Shown here: in pieces, positions 15,162 through 22,556 of the stretch
Layout: the number at the start of each line of letters is the position of its first letter
Position numbering within the stretch: the stretch's first letter is position 1
DNA from: Spirochaetales bacterium
Lineage (GTDB): Bacteria > Spirochaetota > Spirochaetia > ARS1246
Length of the DNA: 34,326 nucleotides
Direction: 5' to 3'
NCBI GenBank assembly: GCA_016930115.1
Contig: JAFGHN010000130.1
Span: 1-34,326, forward strand
Position numbers and translations under genes: made by a program
Notes under the pieces: model-generated
The model's database searches: none
Seen by the model: only the letters and a program-made list of their open reading frames with translations
Told to the model about the DNA's origin: nothing

Positions 15162-17623
15162 AGTTTGCCGTAGACCTCGTCAAAGGCGCCCGCAATCGCC
15201 GGGTCAGACGGTTCTCCCACGGTATCTGCGAATACTTCCAAAGACGAGATGCTCTCGGACACGGCGCGGCCGAAACTCTTGACCGGACGGAACCGGAAAG
15301 TCTCACCTTCGGACTCCAGGCACAAAAAACCGAGGCTCTTCGCTCCGGGTTTCAGCCTGCAGGGCTTAAGAAGATCGGCAAGGTGATTGTGAATGATCGG
15401 AAGGTCCTTATCAGCATCCAGGTTTCGCGCCGTGGGCGGCACCTCGAGCAATCCCGTATCCAGGTCTAGATAGGGAAGGGTGCGCAGAATGGTGCGGATC
15501 TTCGCGCCGCGCATCAGCTCCAGCCCGTCGACGGTGATTTTTCCTCTCAGATCCTTCAAATGAGACGTGTCTATGCGGCGGTCTTTCCGTTTGAGCAGTT
15601 TCAATTTGCCCCAGGGGAGCACCGCGATTTTCTTCCGGCCTTTGAAAGGCTCCAGGTCGAATTCCTGGTCCTGGATCTTCACTTTCCACGTGGTGTCGCG
15701 TTTCTTTTCACGGGCCGGCGCGGCGGTCCTTTCGGCCGAAGGGCGCCCGGCGCCGCCGGAGAGCTGGGGTTGAAGCATCGTAGATATCCGGCTCAGCCAC
15801 TCCTCCTTGAGCGGTGATACCGAACGGGCGAAGGTGCGCGATGTCTTTACTATTTCGCCGGCCACGATGTACAGCGGCGCTTCACGAAACATCACCGAGC
15901 CGGGGTGAATGTAGATTCTGTCCGCCGTGGTCGTTCTGTACGTCCGGTCACCGCTTCTCCGGCATACGTACTGGATCAGGCCGCGTGAAACGGCGCAGAG
16001 GTAATCCGCAACCGGTCCCCCGGAGATTATCGGCACTCCCATGTCGCTGACTATTGCGGACAACTGCTCGTGTATATTCTCGATCTCGTGCATAACCCTT
16101 GAATCAAGGTAGTACCGCTCGCAGAATCGTTCGCGATCTTTCGCTTTCTTGAATTGGTCGAGAAGGTTTATGTATGAAACAAAATCACCGTGTTTGGTAG
16201 TGAAGGAGTGGTGGGCCTGACGCGCCTCGAGCTCCTCGCCCTGCGGCAAGAGATACGGTGAGTTTGCCGAGAGAAAGGATGCGGCGATAATGGCTTCGTC
16301 GACTACCCCGGGATACGAATAGATCGCCTCGACAATAATCCTGGAAAGGCGGGGAAGGAGAGGGAACTTCGCCATTGTCTCTCCAATCCTGGTGAGGCTT
16401 CTGTCTTCGGCAAGGGCCCCGAGCAGCTCGAGGGTCTCTATCGCGCCGAGGATCCCGCGGCGGTCGGGCTTGGAAATAAAATCAAATGATTCGAAATCCC
16501 TGATATTGAGCTCCGCCATTCTCAGCACGACCTCCGAGAGGTCCGTTCTGTATATCTCTTCCGTTGTAAAAAGGGGCCGCTGCTGGTAGTCATTCTCAGA
16601 ATAGAGCCTGATGCATATTCCCGGCGCCGTGCGGCCCGCCCGGCCCTTACGCTGGTTGCAGGAAGCCTTTGATACGGCGTGTTCGACCAGTGACGACGTG
16701 AAGGTCGTCGGGCTGTAGTAGTTTATCTTTGCCATACCCGAATCGATAACGTACCGTATCCCGTCAATCGTAACGCTCGTTTCCGCAATATTGGTCGCCA
16801 CGATTATTTTCCGTTTTCCCGCCGGAGTCGGAATGAAAACGCGCTCCTGTTCCTCCTTGCTCAACCTGCCGTACAGCGGCAGCACGACGAAATTCCGGTG
16901 ATTCCCGAGGGTGTATATCGCGGCGATACATTCCTTGATCGCCCCTTCGCCCTGCAGAAACACCAGGATATCACCGGGTCTGCCTTCCTTCTCGATCCTT
17001 TCGATATGTTTGATGATGTGATTGCTCATTTCCCCGCCGGTTTCTTCGGGCGGATCGTAAACCACCTCGACGGGGTAAGCCTGGGCGTCGATCCTGATGA
17101 TAGGGCAATCGTCGAAATAGGCCGAGAATACTTCGGCGTTTATGGTGGCGGAGGAAATGAGAATTGAGAAGTCGTCACGCACGCTCTGGATCCGTTTCAG
17201 CATCCCGAGCACGAAATCGATATTCAAATTGCGCTCGTGCGCCTCATCGACCATGATCAGGCTGTATTTCGACAGGTCGGGATCGGCTTTCAATTCCTGG
17301 AGAAGAATTCCGTCGGTCATGATTTTGATGATAGTTTCCGGGGCTGTGCGATCCTCAAATCTCATCTTGTAACCGACAATTCCCGGGACTTGCGAGTCAA
17401 GCTGTCTGGCGATGTAGTCACAGACCGAAAGCGTGGCGATCCTTCTCGGCTGCGTGACACCCAGTATCCCCCTTTTCGAATACCCCGCTTCATGGAGGAT
17501 GACGGGAAGCTGGGTCGTTTTGCCCGAGCCGGTAGGACTTTCGACCACAACGGTACGGTTTTTTGAGAAAACCTCGAGTATGCGAGCTTTTTGCTGATAA
17601 ACCGGAAGATCTCGCGGATTCAT
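15140..17623 (-). CDS. hrpA: HrpA-like DEAH-box RNA helicase
   Basis: A superfamily 2 helicase of 827 residues. Motif I is SPTGSGKTT (Lys35), motif Ia TQPRRIA, motif II DEAH (126-129), motif III SSAT, motif V ATNIAETSVTI, and motif VI QRKGRAGR. A HA2-type region follows. At 827 residues it is much shorter than E. coli HrpA (1300) and close to HrpB in size, but the motifs are of the HrpA type. The C-terminal ~180 residues, starting after a disordered basic linker near residue 640, do not look like the E. coli HrpA tail. ATG 17623 lies four bases after the hisS stop, with GGAGG 11 bases before it; TTG 17644 would add seven residues. It is likely co-transcribed with hisS. Confidence 0.88.
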   Translation of the reverse strand: MNPRDLPVYQQKARILEVFSKNRTVVVESPTGSGKTTQLPVILHEAGYSKRGILGVTQPRRIATLSVCDYIARQLDSQVPGIVGYKMRFEDRTAPETIIKIMTDGILLQELKADPDLSKYSLIMVDEAHERNLNIDFVLGMLKRIQSVRDDFSILISSATINAEVFSAYFDDCPIIRIDAQAYPVEVVYDPPEETGGEMSNHIIKHIERIEKEGRPGDILVFLQGEGAIKECIAAIYTLGNHRNFVVLPLYGRLSKEEQERVFIPTPAGKRKIIVATNIAETSVTIDGIRYVIDSGMAKINYYSPTTFTSSLVEHAVSKASCNQRKGRAGRTAPGICIRLYSENDYQQRPLFTTEEIYRTDLSEVVLRMAELNIRDFESFDFISKPDRRGILGAIETLELLGALAEDRSLTRIGETMAKFPLLPRLSRIIVEAIYSYPGVVDEAIIAASFLSANSPYLLPQGEELEARQAHHSFTTKHGDFVSYINLLDQFKKAKDRERFCERYYLDSRVMHEIENIHEQLSAIVSDMGVPIISGGPVADYLCAVSRGLIQYVCRRSGDRTYRTTTADRIYIHPGSVMFREAPLYIVAGEIVKTSRTFARSVSPLKEEWLSRISTMLQPQLSGGAGRPSAERTAAPAREKKRDTTWKVKIQDQEFDLEPFKGRKKIAVLPWGKLKLLKRKDRRIDTSHLKDLRGKITVDGLELMRGAKIRTILRTLPYLDLDTGLLEVPPTARNLDADKDLPIIHNHLADLLKPCRLKPGAKSLGFLCLESEGETFRFRPVKSFGRAVSESISSLEVFADTVGEPSDPAIAGAFDEVYGKLQRIFET

Positions 17624-17627
17624 CGGA

Positions 17628-18944
17628 TCACTCGCCTCCGCCAAGGAGCTTCAACGCTTTTTCTGCACTTGCTTCGAGGGTGAGGTTTTCATAGCTCAGC
17701 CTTGTGCGCAGGTCTCTGAGGTTGACGGTCCCACGGGCTTTCTCGTCTTCTCCGCAAATGATGGCAAGCGGGATGCCTTTTCGCTCGGCCGTCTTGAATT
17801 GAGCGCTCAGGCGTTTTTTCTCGAGCATGATTTCCACGTCCAGTCCGTATTCCCGTAGCCGTCCGGCGATCCGCTGGTAGTGGACATTGAGTCCATCATC
17901 GAGCATAAGGATGGCAATCTGAGGACCTGCTGCAGCCGCACTGTCCAATTTCCCGATCTCTTCCAGGGCCGCCGCCAGCCTGTCTATGCCTATCGACGCG
18001 CCCACCCCCGGAAGCTCCGTTTTTGTGTAAAGCGAGGCGAGATTGTTGTACCTGCCCCCGGAGCATACCGAGCCGATTCCCGGGAGATCGTCAAGGAGGG
18101 TTTCATAAACGATGTCGGTATAGTAGTCCAGCCCGCGCGTGATGGAGGGGTTGAGACGAACGCAGACGATGCCAAGATCGTCGAGTTGTTTCCCTATTTC
18201 GGCCATCCTTTCCGTCGATGCGTCCGGACCCCCGGCGGCCTCTTCGATCTTCCTGAGGGTCTCGCCGTAGTTGCCCTCCATCTTCGTGTAATCGATTATT
18301 TCGCACGCCTTTTGCGCCGGGAGGAATTCTTCGAGGCATTCGCGGACACCCTCTTCACCAATCTTGCCCAGTTTATCCACGGTCCTGAGTACTTCCGGCG
18401 CCTGGCCGCCGCATTCGAGACGTTCGAGAAACCTATTGAAAATCCGGCGTTGCGAGATTTCTATAGTTATTTCGCCGGCGCCTAAGTGTTCGAAGCAGCT
18501 TTTTATAAGAAGAATGATCTCGATATCCGCGTTCAGCGCATCGACGCCCACAATGTCAAAATCGCACTGTTTGAATTCCCGGTACCGGCCACGCTGGGTG
18601 TTCTCACCGCGCCATACCTTGCCGAGATGAAAACGCCTGAAGGGCAGCGGAATCTCGTTCTCATGGGCCGCCATATACCGGGCGAAGGAAACGGTAAGAT
18701 CATACCGCATCGCCACGTCGCGGTCACCGTGATCTTTGAACCGGTAGACCTGCTTATCGGTTTCGCCGCCGCCTTTTCCAAGCAGGATCTCAGCGTATTC
18801 CAGGACCGGAGTGTCTATCGGCACGAACCCGAACGAGCGTATCGTCCGGGCCAGAATCGACTCGATGTTCTGGCGCGCAATTTCATCACGCGGCAGGAAA
18901 TCGCGGAATCCCTTGAGCACTCTCGGCTGTATGATGTCGGGCAT
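17628..18944 (-). CDS. hisS: Histidyl-tRNA synthetase
   Basis: Class II synthetase of 438 residues. Family marks: GFRDFLP near the N-terminus, class II motif 2 as RRFHLGKVWRGE followed by YREFKQCDFDIVG, the histidine-binding GLDYYTDIVYE, and SGGRYNNL. The C-terminal anticodon-binding domain ends with DLRTRLSYENLTLEA. ATG 18944 has a strong AAGGAG eight bases upstream. A HisZ-type paralogue is less likely because the histidine-binding motifs and the C-terminal domain are present. The start is led by a promoter-like pair at 18966-18995. The helicase gene follows directly. Confidence 0.95.
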   Translation of the reverse strand: MPDIIQPRVLKGFRDFLPRDEIARQNIESILARTIRSFGFVPIDTPVLEYAEILLGKGGGETDKQVYRFKDHGDRDVAMRYDLTVSFARYMAAHENEIPLPFRRFHLGKVWRGENTQRGRYREFKQCDFDIVGVDALNADIEIILLIKSCFEHLGAGEITIEISQRRIFNRFLERLECGGQAPEVLRTVDKLGKIGEEGVRECLEEFLPAQKACEIIDYTKMEGNYGETLRKIEEAAGGPDASTERMAEIGKQLDDLGIVCVRLNPSITRGLDYYTDIVYETLLDDLPGIGSVCSGGRYNNLASLYTKTELPGVGASIGIDRLAAALEEIGKLDSAAAAGPQIAILMLDDGLNVHYQRIAGRLREYGLDVEIMLEKKRLSAQFKTAERKGIPLAIICGEDEKARGTVNLRDLRTRLSYENLTLEASAEKALKLLGGGE

Positions 18945-18965
18945 GCGAGTTTCTCCTTAAGCCTT

Positions 18966-18995
18966 ACTATGCACCAGAGCTCCGTTCTCTTTCAA
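18966..18995 (-). promoter_or_regulatory. Putative hisS promoter
   Basis: On the - strand, TTGAAA (18990-18995) and CATAGT (18966-18971) are 18 bases apart. The leader would be about 15 bases and carry AAGGAG. Unlike the leaderless genes in this window, this start has a standard ribosome site. Confidence 0.4.
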
Positions 18996-19028
18996 GGAGC
19001 GCGGCGGGACGTGTGGCGGGGCGGTGCC

Positions 19029-19059
19029 TTGACGGAATTGGTCAAAAACCCTACATAAT
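19029..19059 (+). promoter_or_regulatory. Putative pcnB promoter
   Basis: TTGACG (19029-19034) and CATAAT (19054-19059) are each a five-of-six match, but the spacer is long (19 bases). The leader to TTG 19126 would be about 60 bases and contains the palindrome GGCCGGCC at 19076-19083. Confidence 0.4.
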
Positions 19060-19125
19060 GCAATAAACGTCTTTGGCCGGCCGTGAGCCGACGAAAAATG
19101 CCGCGCCGGATGTCAGGATACACCT

Positions 19126-20220
19126 TTGCTTGTCAGATACAGACAGACTGAAAACGGTAAGCGAGAGAAGCTTGCCAACATCTACGGGGTCGAGGATCAC
19201 GGAATACAGCGCAGTCAGATCGACCGAAACGCCCTCTCGGTTACCCGCCGGCTGCAAAGAGCGGGGTACGGCGCATATATCGTCGGAGGAGCCGTGCGGG
19301 ATCTTCTCCTCGGGAAGCGGCCCAAAGATTTCGACGTCGTAACCGACGCTCCGCCGAGAAAGATTCGCAGGCTGTTCAGAAACAGCAGAATAATAGGCAA
19401 CAGGTTCCAGCTCGTCCACGTGTATTATGGAAACACGATAATCGAGGTTTCGACCTTCAGGACAACTACGCCGGAAACCGAGGACTCCATCTTCGGGACC
19501 ATGGCGGAGGACGTCCTCAGACGGGATTTTACGATGAACGGGCTTTTTTACGATCCCGAGCGCGAGCACATAATAGACTATGTCGGCGGGCTGGACGATA
19601 TACGGGCCAAACGGGTGCGGGCGCTGGTACCTGTGGAGACCTCGTTCCTCGAGGACCCGGTCCGGATGATACGGGCCCTTCGCTACGCCGCCACCACGGG
19701 ATTTCAGTTGCACGGAAAGATCTCAAAACATATACGCAAGCGTGCTGCCCTTATTCAGGAATGTCCAATCTCGAGACTGACGGAGGAACTGTTCAAGATA
19801 CTCGGATCGGGAGACTGCGCCGTGTTTTTTGAGTCGGCGATTGAGCACGGTCTGCTTTCATATCTTCTGCCGAACATAGAGAAAACAATCGTCGGCAAAA
19901 ACAAGCAACATATCCGGGAGGACTTCCTCGGTTCGCTGAGGGAACTGGACAAGGTCGTCTCGGATGGGCCGGATGTCAAGAAAGGTGTCATGCTCGCTTC
20001 GCTTGTCGCGCCGTTTATCGAACCGGAGCGCCGGGACGAGGAAGATCCATACGCTCTTCGCCGCGACATTTTCTTGAGTATAAAAGAGCTCATCGCGCCG
20101 CTCACGCCGCCGAATCTCGAGGTTGATATGGCCGCGGGACGCATACTCGGCATTCCGGCCTCCCGGCGCCGTTCGGGACGCAGGAGACGCCAGCAACTCC
20201 AGCAAAAAAGAATCGAGTAG
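19126..20220 (+). CDS. pcnB: Poly(A) polymerase I / tRNA nucleotidyltransferase family protein, PcnB-like
   Basis: A 364-residue nucleotidyltransferase. The head domain reads YIVGGAVRDLLLGKRPKDFDVVTDAP, given here as one motif broken by two metal-binding Asp residues (Asp68, Asp70). LFRNSRIIGNRFQLVHV and RRDFTMNGLFYDP follow, then the neck/body region. The upstream EDHGIQRSQIDRNAL and the RNSR..G.RF segment match E. coli PcnB better than CCA-adding enzymes. The protein is about 100 residues shorter than E. coli PcnB and ends in a strongly Arg-rich tail (about 346-364), a feature of PcnB RNA binding. The start TTG 19126 has AGGA seven bases upstream. It may polyadenylate RNA; CCA activity is a weaker alternative. 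Confidence 0.87.
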   Translation: MLVRYRQTENGKREKLANIYGVEDHGIQRSQIDRNALSVTRRLQRAGYGAYIVGGAVRDLLLGKRPKDFDVVTDAPPRKIRRLFRNSRIIGNRFQLVHVYYGNTIIEVSTFRTTTPETEDSIFGTMAEDVLRRDFTMNGLFYDPEREHIIDYVGGLDDIRAKRVRALVPVETSFLEDPVRMIRALRYAATTGFQLHGKISKHIRKRAALIQECPISRLTEELFKILGSGDCAVFFESAIEHGLLSYLLPNIEKTIVGKNKQHIREDFLGSLRELDKVVSDGPDVKKGVMLASLVAPFIEPERRDEEDPYALRRDIFLSIKELIAPLTPPNLEVDMAAGRILGIPASRRRSGRRRRQQLQQKRIE

Positions 20221-20238
20221 TCGGCGGGGGGGCAAGAA

Positions 20239-20266
20239 AATGGCCGCCGCGGTGGCGGCGGCCATT
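20239..20266. terminator. Strong hairpin terminator between pcnB and the TPR gene
   Basis: A perfect 12-base stem (20239-20250 with 20255-20266) with a GGTG loop; the stem core is GGCCGCCGC. Read on the - strand, the stem runs into TTTTCTT, which makes it a standard intrinsic terminator for the TPR gene. Read on the + strand, the stem is followed by CTGCCGG, so it would be weaker for pcnB. Confidence 0.8.
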
Positions 20267-20300
20267 CTGCCGGCAATTTGAAGGGTGTATCGGCAGCCTG

Positions 20301-21491
20301 TTATCCTGCGATCTTCTGCAGAAGCGCCGACGTTTTTTCGCCGTATCCGAAGGGATCGGCTTCGCTGGCCTTCTTCAGATAATCCTGTGCCACGTCAAAC
20401 CGATTATCCGCGTAGGCATTTACGCCAAGGGCGTAGTAGGTAAGACCAAGCTCACCGCCCATTTGCTGGGAGGTGAGATAGTAATATTCGGCAAGGCTGT
20501 AGTCTTTTTTCGAGTAGTTGATCAGGCCAAGATAGTAGTACGGGATATCGTGCTTTTCGTTCCTGCCTATCGCTCTCAAGAAAGAGCTCTCCGCGGAGTC
20601 GAGATCGCCCTCCGAATAATACGCCATACCGTCTTTGACGAGCTCGGGGAAGGTCTTTACTGAATCCATGAATTTCTGGAAATCGGTGTAGAATTGCCCG
20701 GCCTCCACCCAGCTGAAAACGTCTGTCATAACGAGGGTGCTGTTTGCCGCCATTGTCGCCTCGGTGCTCAACACCGACAGCGTATCCCACAACATGCGAT
20801 TATACTGCTTCAACCCCGAGTCTGCCAGAAATGAAACCAAAGCCCAGGACTCGGCGTAGAAAGACTCTATCTTACTGTTCGCGCCGTCAACATCTATTTT
20901 GAGAAGGTTGTCCAGCGGGATGAAATCGTAACCGCTTTCCCCGGAGATGATGCTTTTTATCGTTTTCACCCATACCAGGTTTTCCTTGAAGACCGCGCTC
21001 GCCGATTGCGCGTCGTACTCGCTATTTTCCAGGTAAACGGCGAAACCTTTTTGCAACCAGAGAGGGGGGTTGGGGACAAATGCCTTCAGGAACTGTACAA
21101 AACCGTGATGGACGAGCGCTTTTTCAAATGATTCGTCGTTAGTGTAGAACCCGAGGAGCTCGCTTTTTGCCAGGTCCTTGTATTGCAGGTAGACGAAGGA
21201 GTCGCGTTTTTGTGGAATCAGCGTGGAAAGGTAGCTGTCAAAGTTCGTCTTGTTCGCAAAGACCCGCACCCGCAACTTGGTATTCAGTTCTTCGGTGTCA
21301 AAGTGAAGGTATTGGTTGTACAAATCGAGAAACGCATCTAGCATATCCGCGGTTTCCTGGGCGTGTGCAAGGCTCACTTCGGAAAAAACGCGATAGTATT
21401 CGCCTGTGGCTTCCTGAAAAGCGCCGGTTTGCGCGGATAGTCCTGAGAGCGCCAGCATAGTGAGCGACGCCATGATTATTAGTCTCTTCAT
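20301..21491 (-). CDS. Secreted TPR protein with degenerate peptidase-MA-like domain
   Basis: A 396-residue exported protein with a signal peptide of about 20 residues ending GLSA-Q. The middle (about 70-200) has the layout of the gluzincin 'peptidase MA-like' family, including PPLWLQKGFAVYLE (142-155), normally P.WL.EG.A.Y.E. The zinc site is lost: where HExxH is expected it reads HHGFV (128-132), and the following Glu is Lys (QKG). The C-terminal ~130 residues form TPR-like helices (GMAYYSEGDLDSAESSFLRAI, given here for its pattern, then YYYLGLINYSKKDYSLAEYYY and a third unit). It is probably a periplasmic scaffold or binding protein, not an enzyme. ATG 21491 has GGAGG five bases upstream; a longer reading from 21536 would run through the promoter. 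Confidence 0.8.
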   Translation of the reverse strand: MKRLIIMASLTMLALSGLSAQTGAFQEATGEYYRVFSEVSLAHAQETADMLDAFLDLYNQYLHFDTEELNTKLRVRVFANKTNFDSYLSTLIPQKRDSFVYLQYKDLAKSELLGFYTNDESFEKALVHHGFVQFLKAFVPNPPLWLQKGFAVYLENSEYDAQSASAVFKENLVWVKTIKSIISGESGYDFIPLDNLLKIDVDGANSKIESFYAESWALVSFLADSGLKQYNRMLWDTLSVLSTEATMAANSTLVMTDVFSWVEAGQFYTDFQKFMDSVKTFPELVKDGMAYYSEGDLDSAESSFLRAIGRNEKHDIPYYYLGLINYSKKDYSLAEYYYLTSQQMGGELGLTYYALGVNAYADNRFDVAQDYLKKASEADPFGYGEKTSALLQKIAG

Positions 21492-21507
21492 ATCGGCCTC
21501 CGCGTAA

Positions 21508-21554
21508 ATCTTAGAATTTGCCGGTATGTATGTCAATTAATTTATTTTTTTTGT
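21508..21554 (-). promoter_or_regulatory. Strong promoter with UP-like element for the TPR gene
   Basis: On the - strand, a perfect TTGACA (21531-21536) and TAAGAT (21508-21513) are 17 bases apart. Just upstream of the -35 box lies an A/T-only tract (about 21537-21552) with eight A in a row, like an UP element. The expected leader is about ten bases and contains GGAGG. It is the best promoter in the window and suggests high expression. Confidence 0.7.
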
Positions 21555-21567
21555 TCGCGTTGATCTG

Positions 21568-21584
21568 AGCCCGCGCTTCGGGCT
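21568..21584 (-). terminator. Small hairpin at the end of the P-loop/Asp23 gene
   Basis: AGCCCG (21568-21573) and CGGGCT (21579-21584) form a perfect six-base stem with a five-base loop, covering the stop codon of the gene to its right. There is no T run on the - strand, so it is a weak terminator candidate. Confidence 0.35.
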
Positions 21585-22473
21585 ATTTACCGTGACCGGC
21601 CCGATCTCTCGCCAGAGAGACATGCCCGACGTGTATGTCCAACTTCTCTATCATAATTCCGGTATATCGTTCGATATTCTCGATTATGTACCCCTGAAAC
21701 TCGTGCAGGTTTCCTGAAAGCTGTGCGCCGTAGGGTACGTCGAGATAGACAGACACGACATAACCGTTTCCGCCGGTGCGCACAATCACTTTTTTTATCG
21801 TCAGGGTATTATCAAACTCATCGGCACAGTGCAGTACCATCTGGGTGAGCGCGGCTTCCGATATCGTAATCCGCCCCTTTTGCCCGAACTCGGGTCTCAC
21901 CACAGATTTTTCAAACTCATGTGATTTCTTTGAAAAGAAGAATCTGCCTCTCTTCAGGAAGACCCGTATCGCTTCGTAGAGTATATGCGGATAGTCACGG
22001 GCCACTTCCACGGCCGGTACCGGTATGACGTGTTTGCCGGCGATATTCCGGGCATTGATCGCCCTCGCTATTTCCTCTTCCGTGGCTATGTCCTCGATTC
22101 TCAATATCCTGGAAGGCTGGGGCAGACGGATCCTTTGAGCGATTCGCCTGACCATTTTCTCGGATGTGCCGATAATCAGGACCCGTTTGAACTTCTCTTT
22201 ATCGAGCGCCTCAATTACTTCACGCCGGTGTTCATAATCATCGAACAGGGCTGTTTTTATTGCGGAGAGATAGGCTGTTTCTTTTTTTGCCGATTTTCCG
22301 GCAAGGATTTTCTGATCCTTTATGAGCAGGCCATCATCGATAATGAGATCAAGCCTGTATTTCTTACTGACGAGTTTTGCGCGAAAACTCTTGCCGGTTC
22401 CGCTCCTGCCGACCAACGCGAATACTTTGACCCCTGTTATTCGCCACACAAGACTGTGAAAAAAACCGGTCAT
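21583..22473 (-). CDS. P-loop NTPase fused to an Asp23/Gls24-like domain, function unknown
   Basis: A 296-residue cytoplasmic protein. A Walker A motif GRSGTGKS is at residues 22-29, followed by IIDDGLLI and, later, a strand-like VLIIGT, so the first ~170 residues look like a P-loop NTPase of about kinase size. A basic linker (about 172-190) leads to a C-terminal domain (about 193-290) with the Asp23/Gls24 layout: GRITISEAALTQMV, a VSVYLDVPYGAQL strand, a helix, then TGIMIEKLDIHVGHV. Asp23 proteins in Firmicutes are membrane-associated or stress-linked, usually without an NTPase domain. The start ATG 22473 has GGGGTG about five bases before. I know of no assigned function; the two halves suggest an ATP-controlled envelope factor. 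Confidence 0.75.
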   Translation of the reverse strand: MTGFFHSLVWRITGVKVFALVGRSGTGKSFRAKLVSKKYRLDLIIDDGLLIKDQKILAGKSAKKETAYLSAIKTALFDDYEHRREVIEALDKEKFKRVLIIGTSEKMVRRIAQRIRLPQPSRILRIEDIATEEEIARAINARNIAGKHVIPVPAVEVARDYPHILYEAIRVFLKRGRFFFSKKSHEFEKSVVRPEFGQKGRITISEAALTQMVLHCADEFDNTLTIKKVIVRTGGNGYVVSVYLDVPYGAQLSGNLHEFQGYIIENIERYTGIMIEKLDIHVGHVSLARDRAGHGK

Positions 22474-22556
22474 GCATCACCCCGTATCTACATAGTACAG
22501 AGACGCTGGCGCCTTGCATAGCTTTTTCCGCCTTCTTGACAAAGGCTGAACCACCG

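Noticed and set aside
22536..22541. Perfect TTGACA before the membrane gene, considered as a promoter
   Set aside because: No usable -10 box at 16-19 bases downstream; the nearest AT-rich hexamer is too far away.
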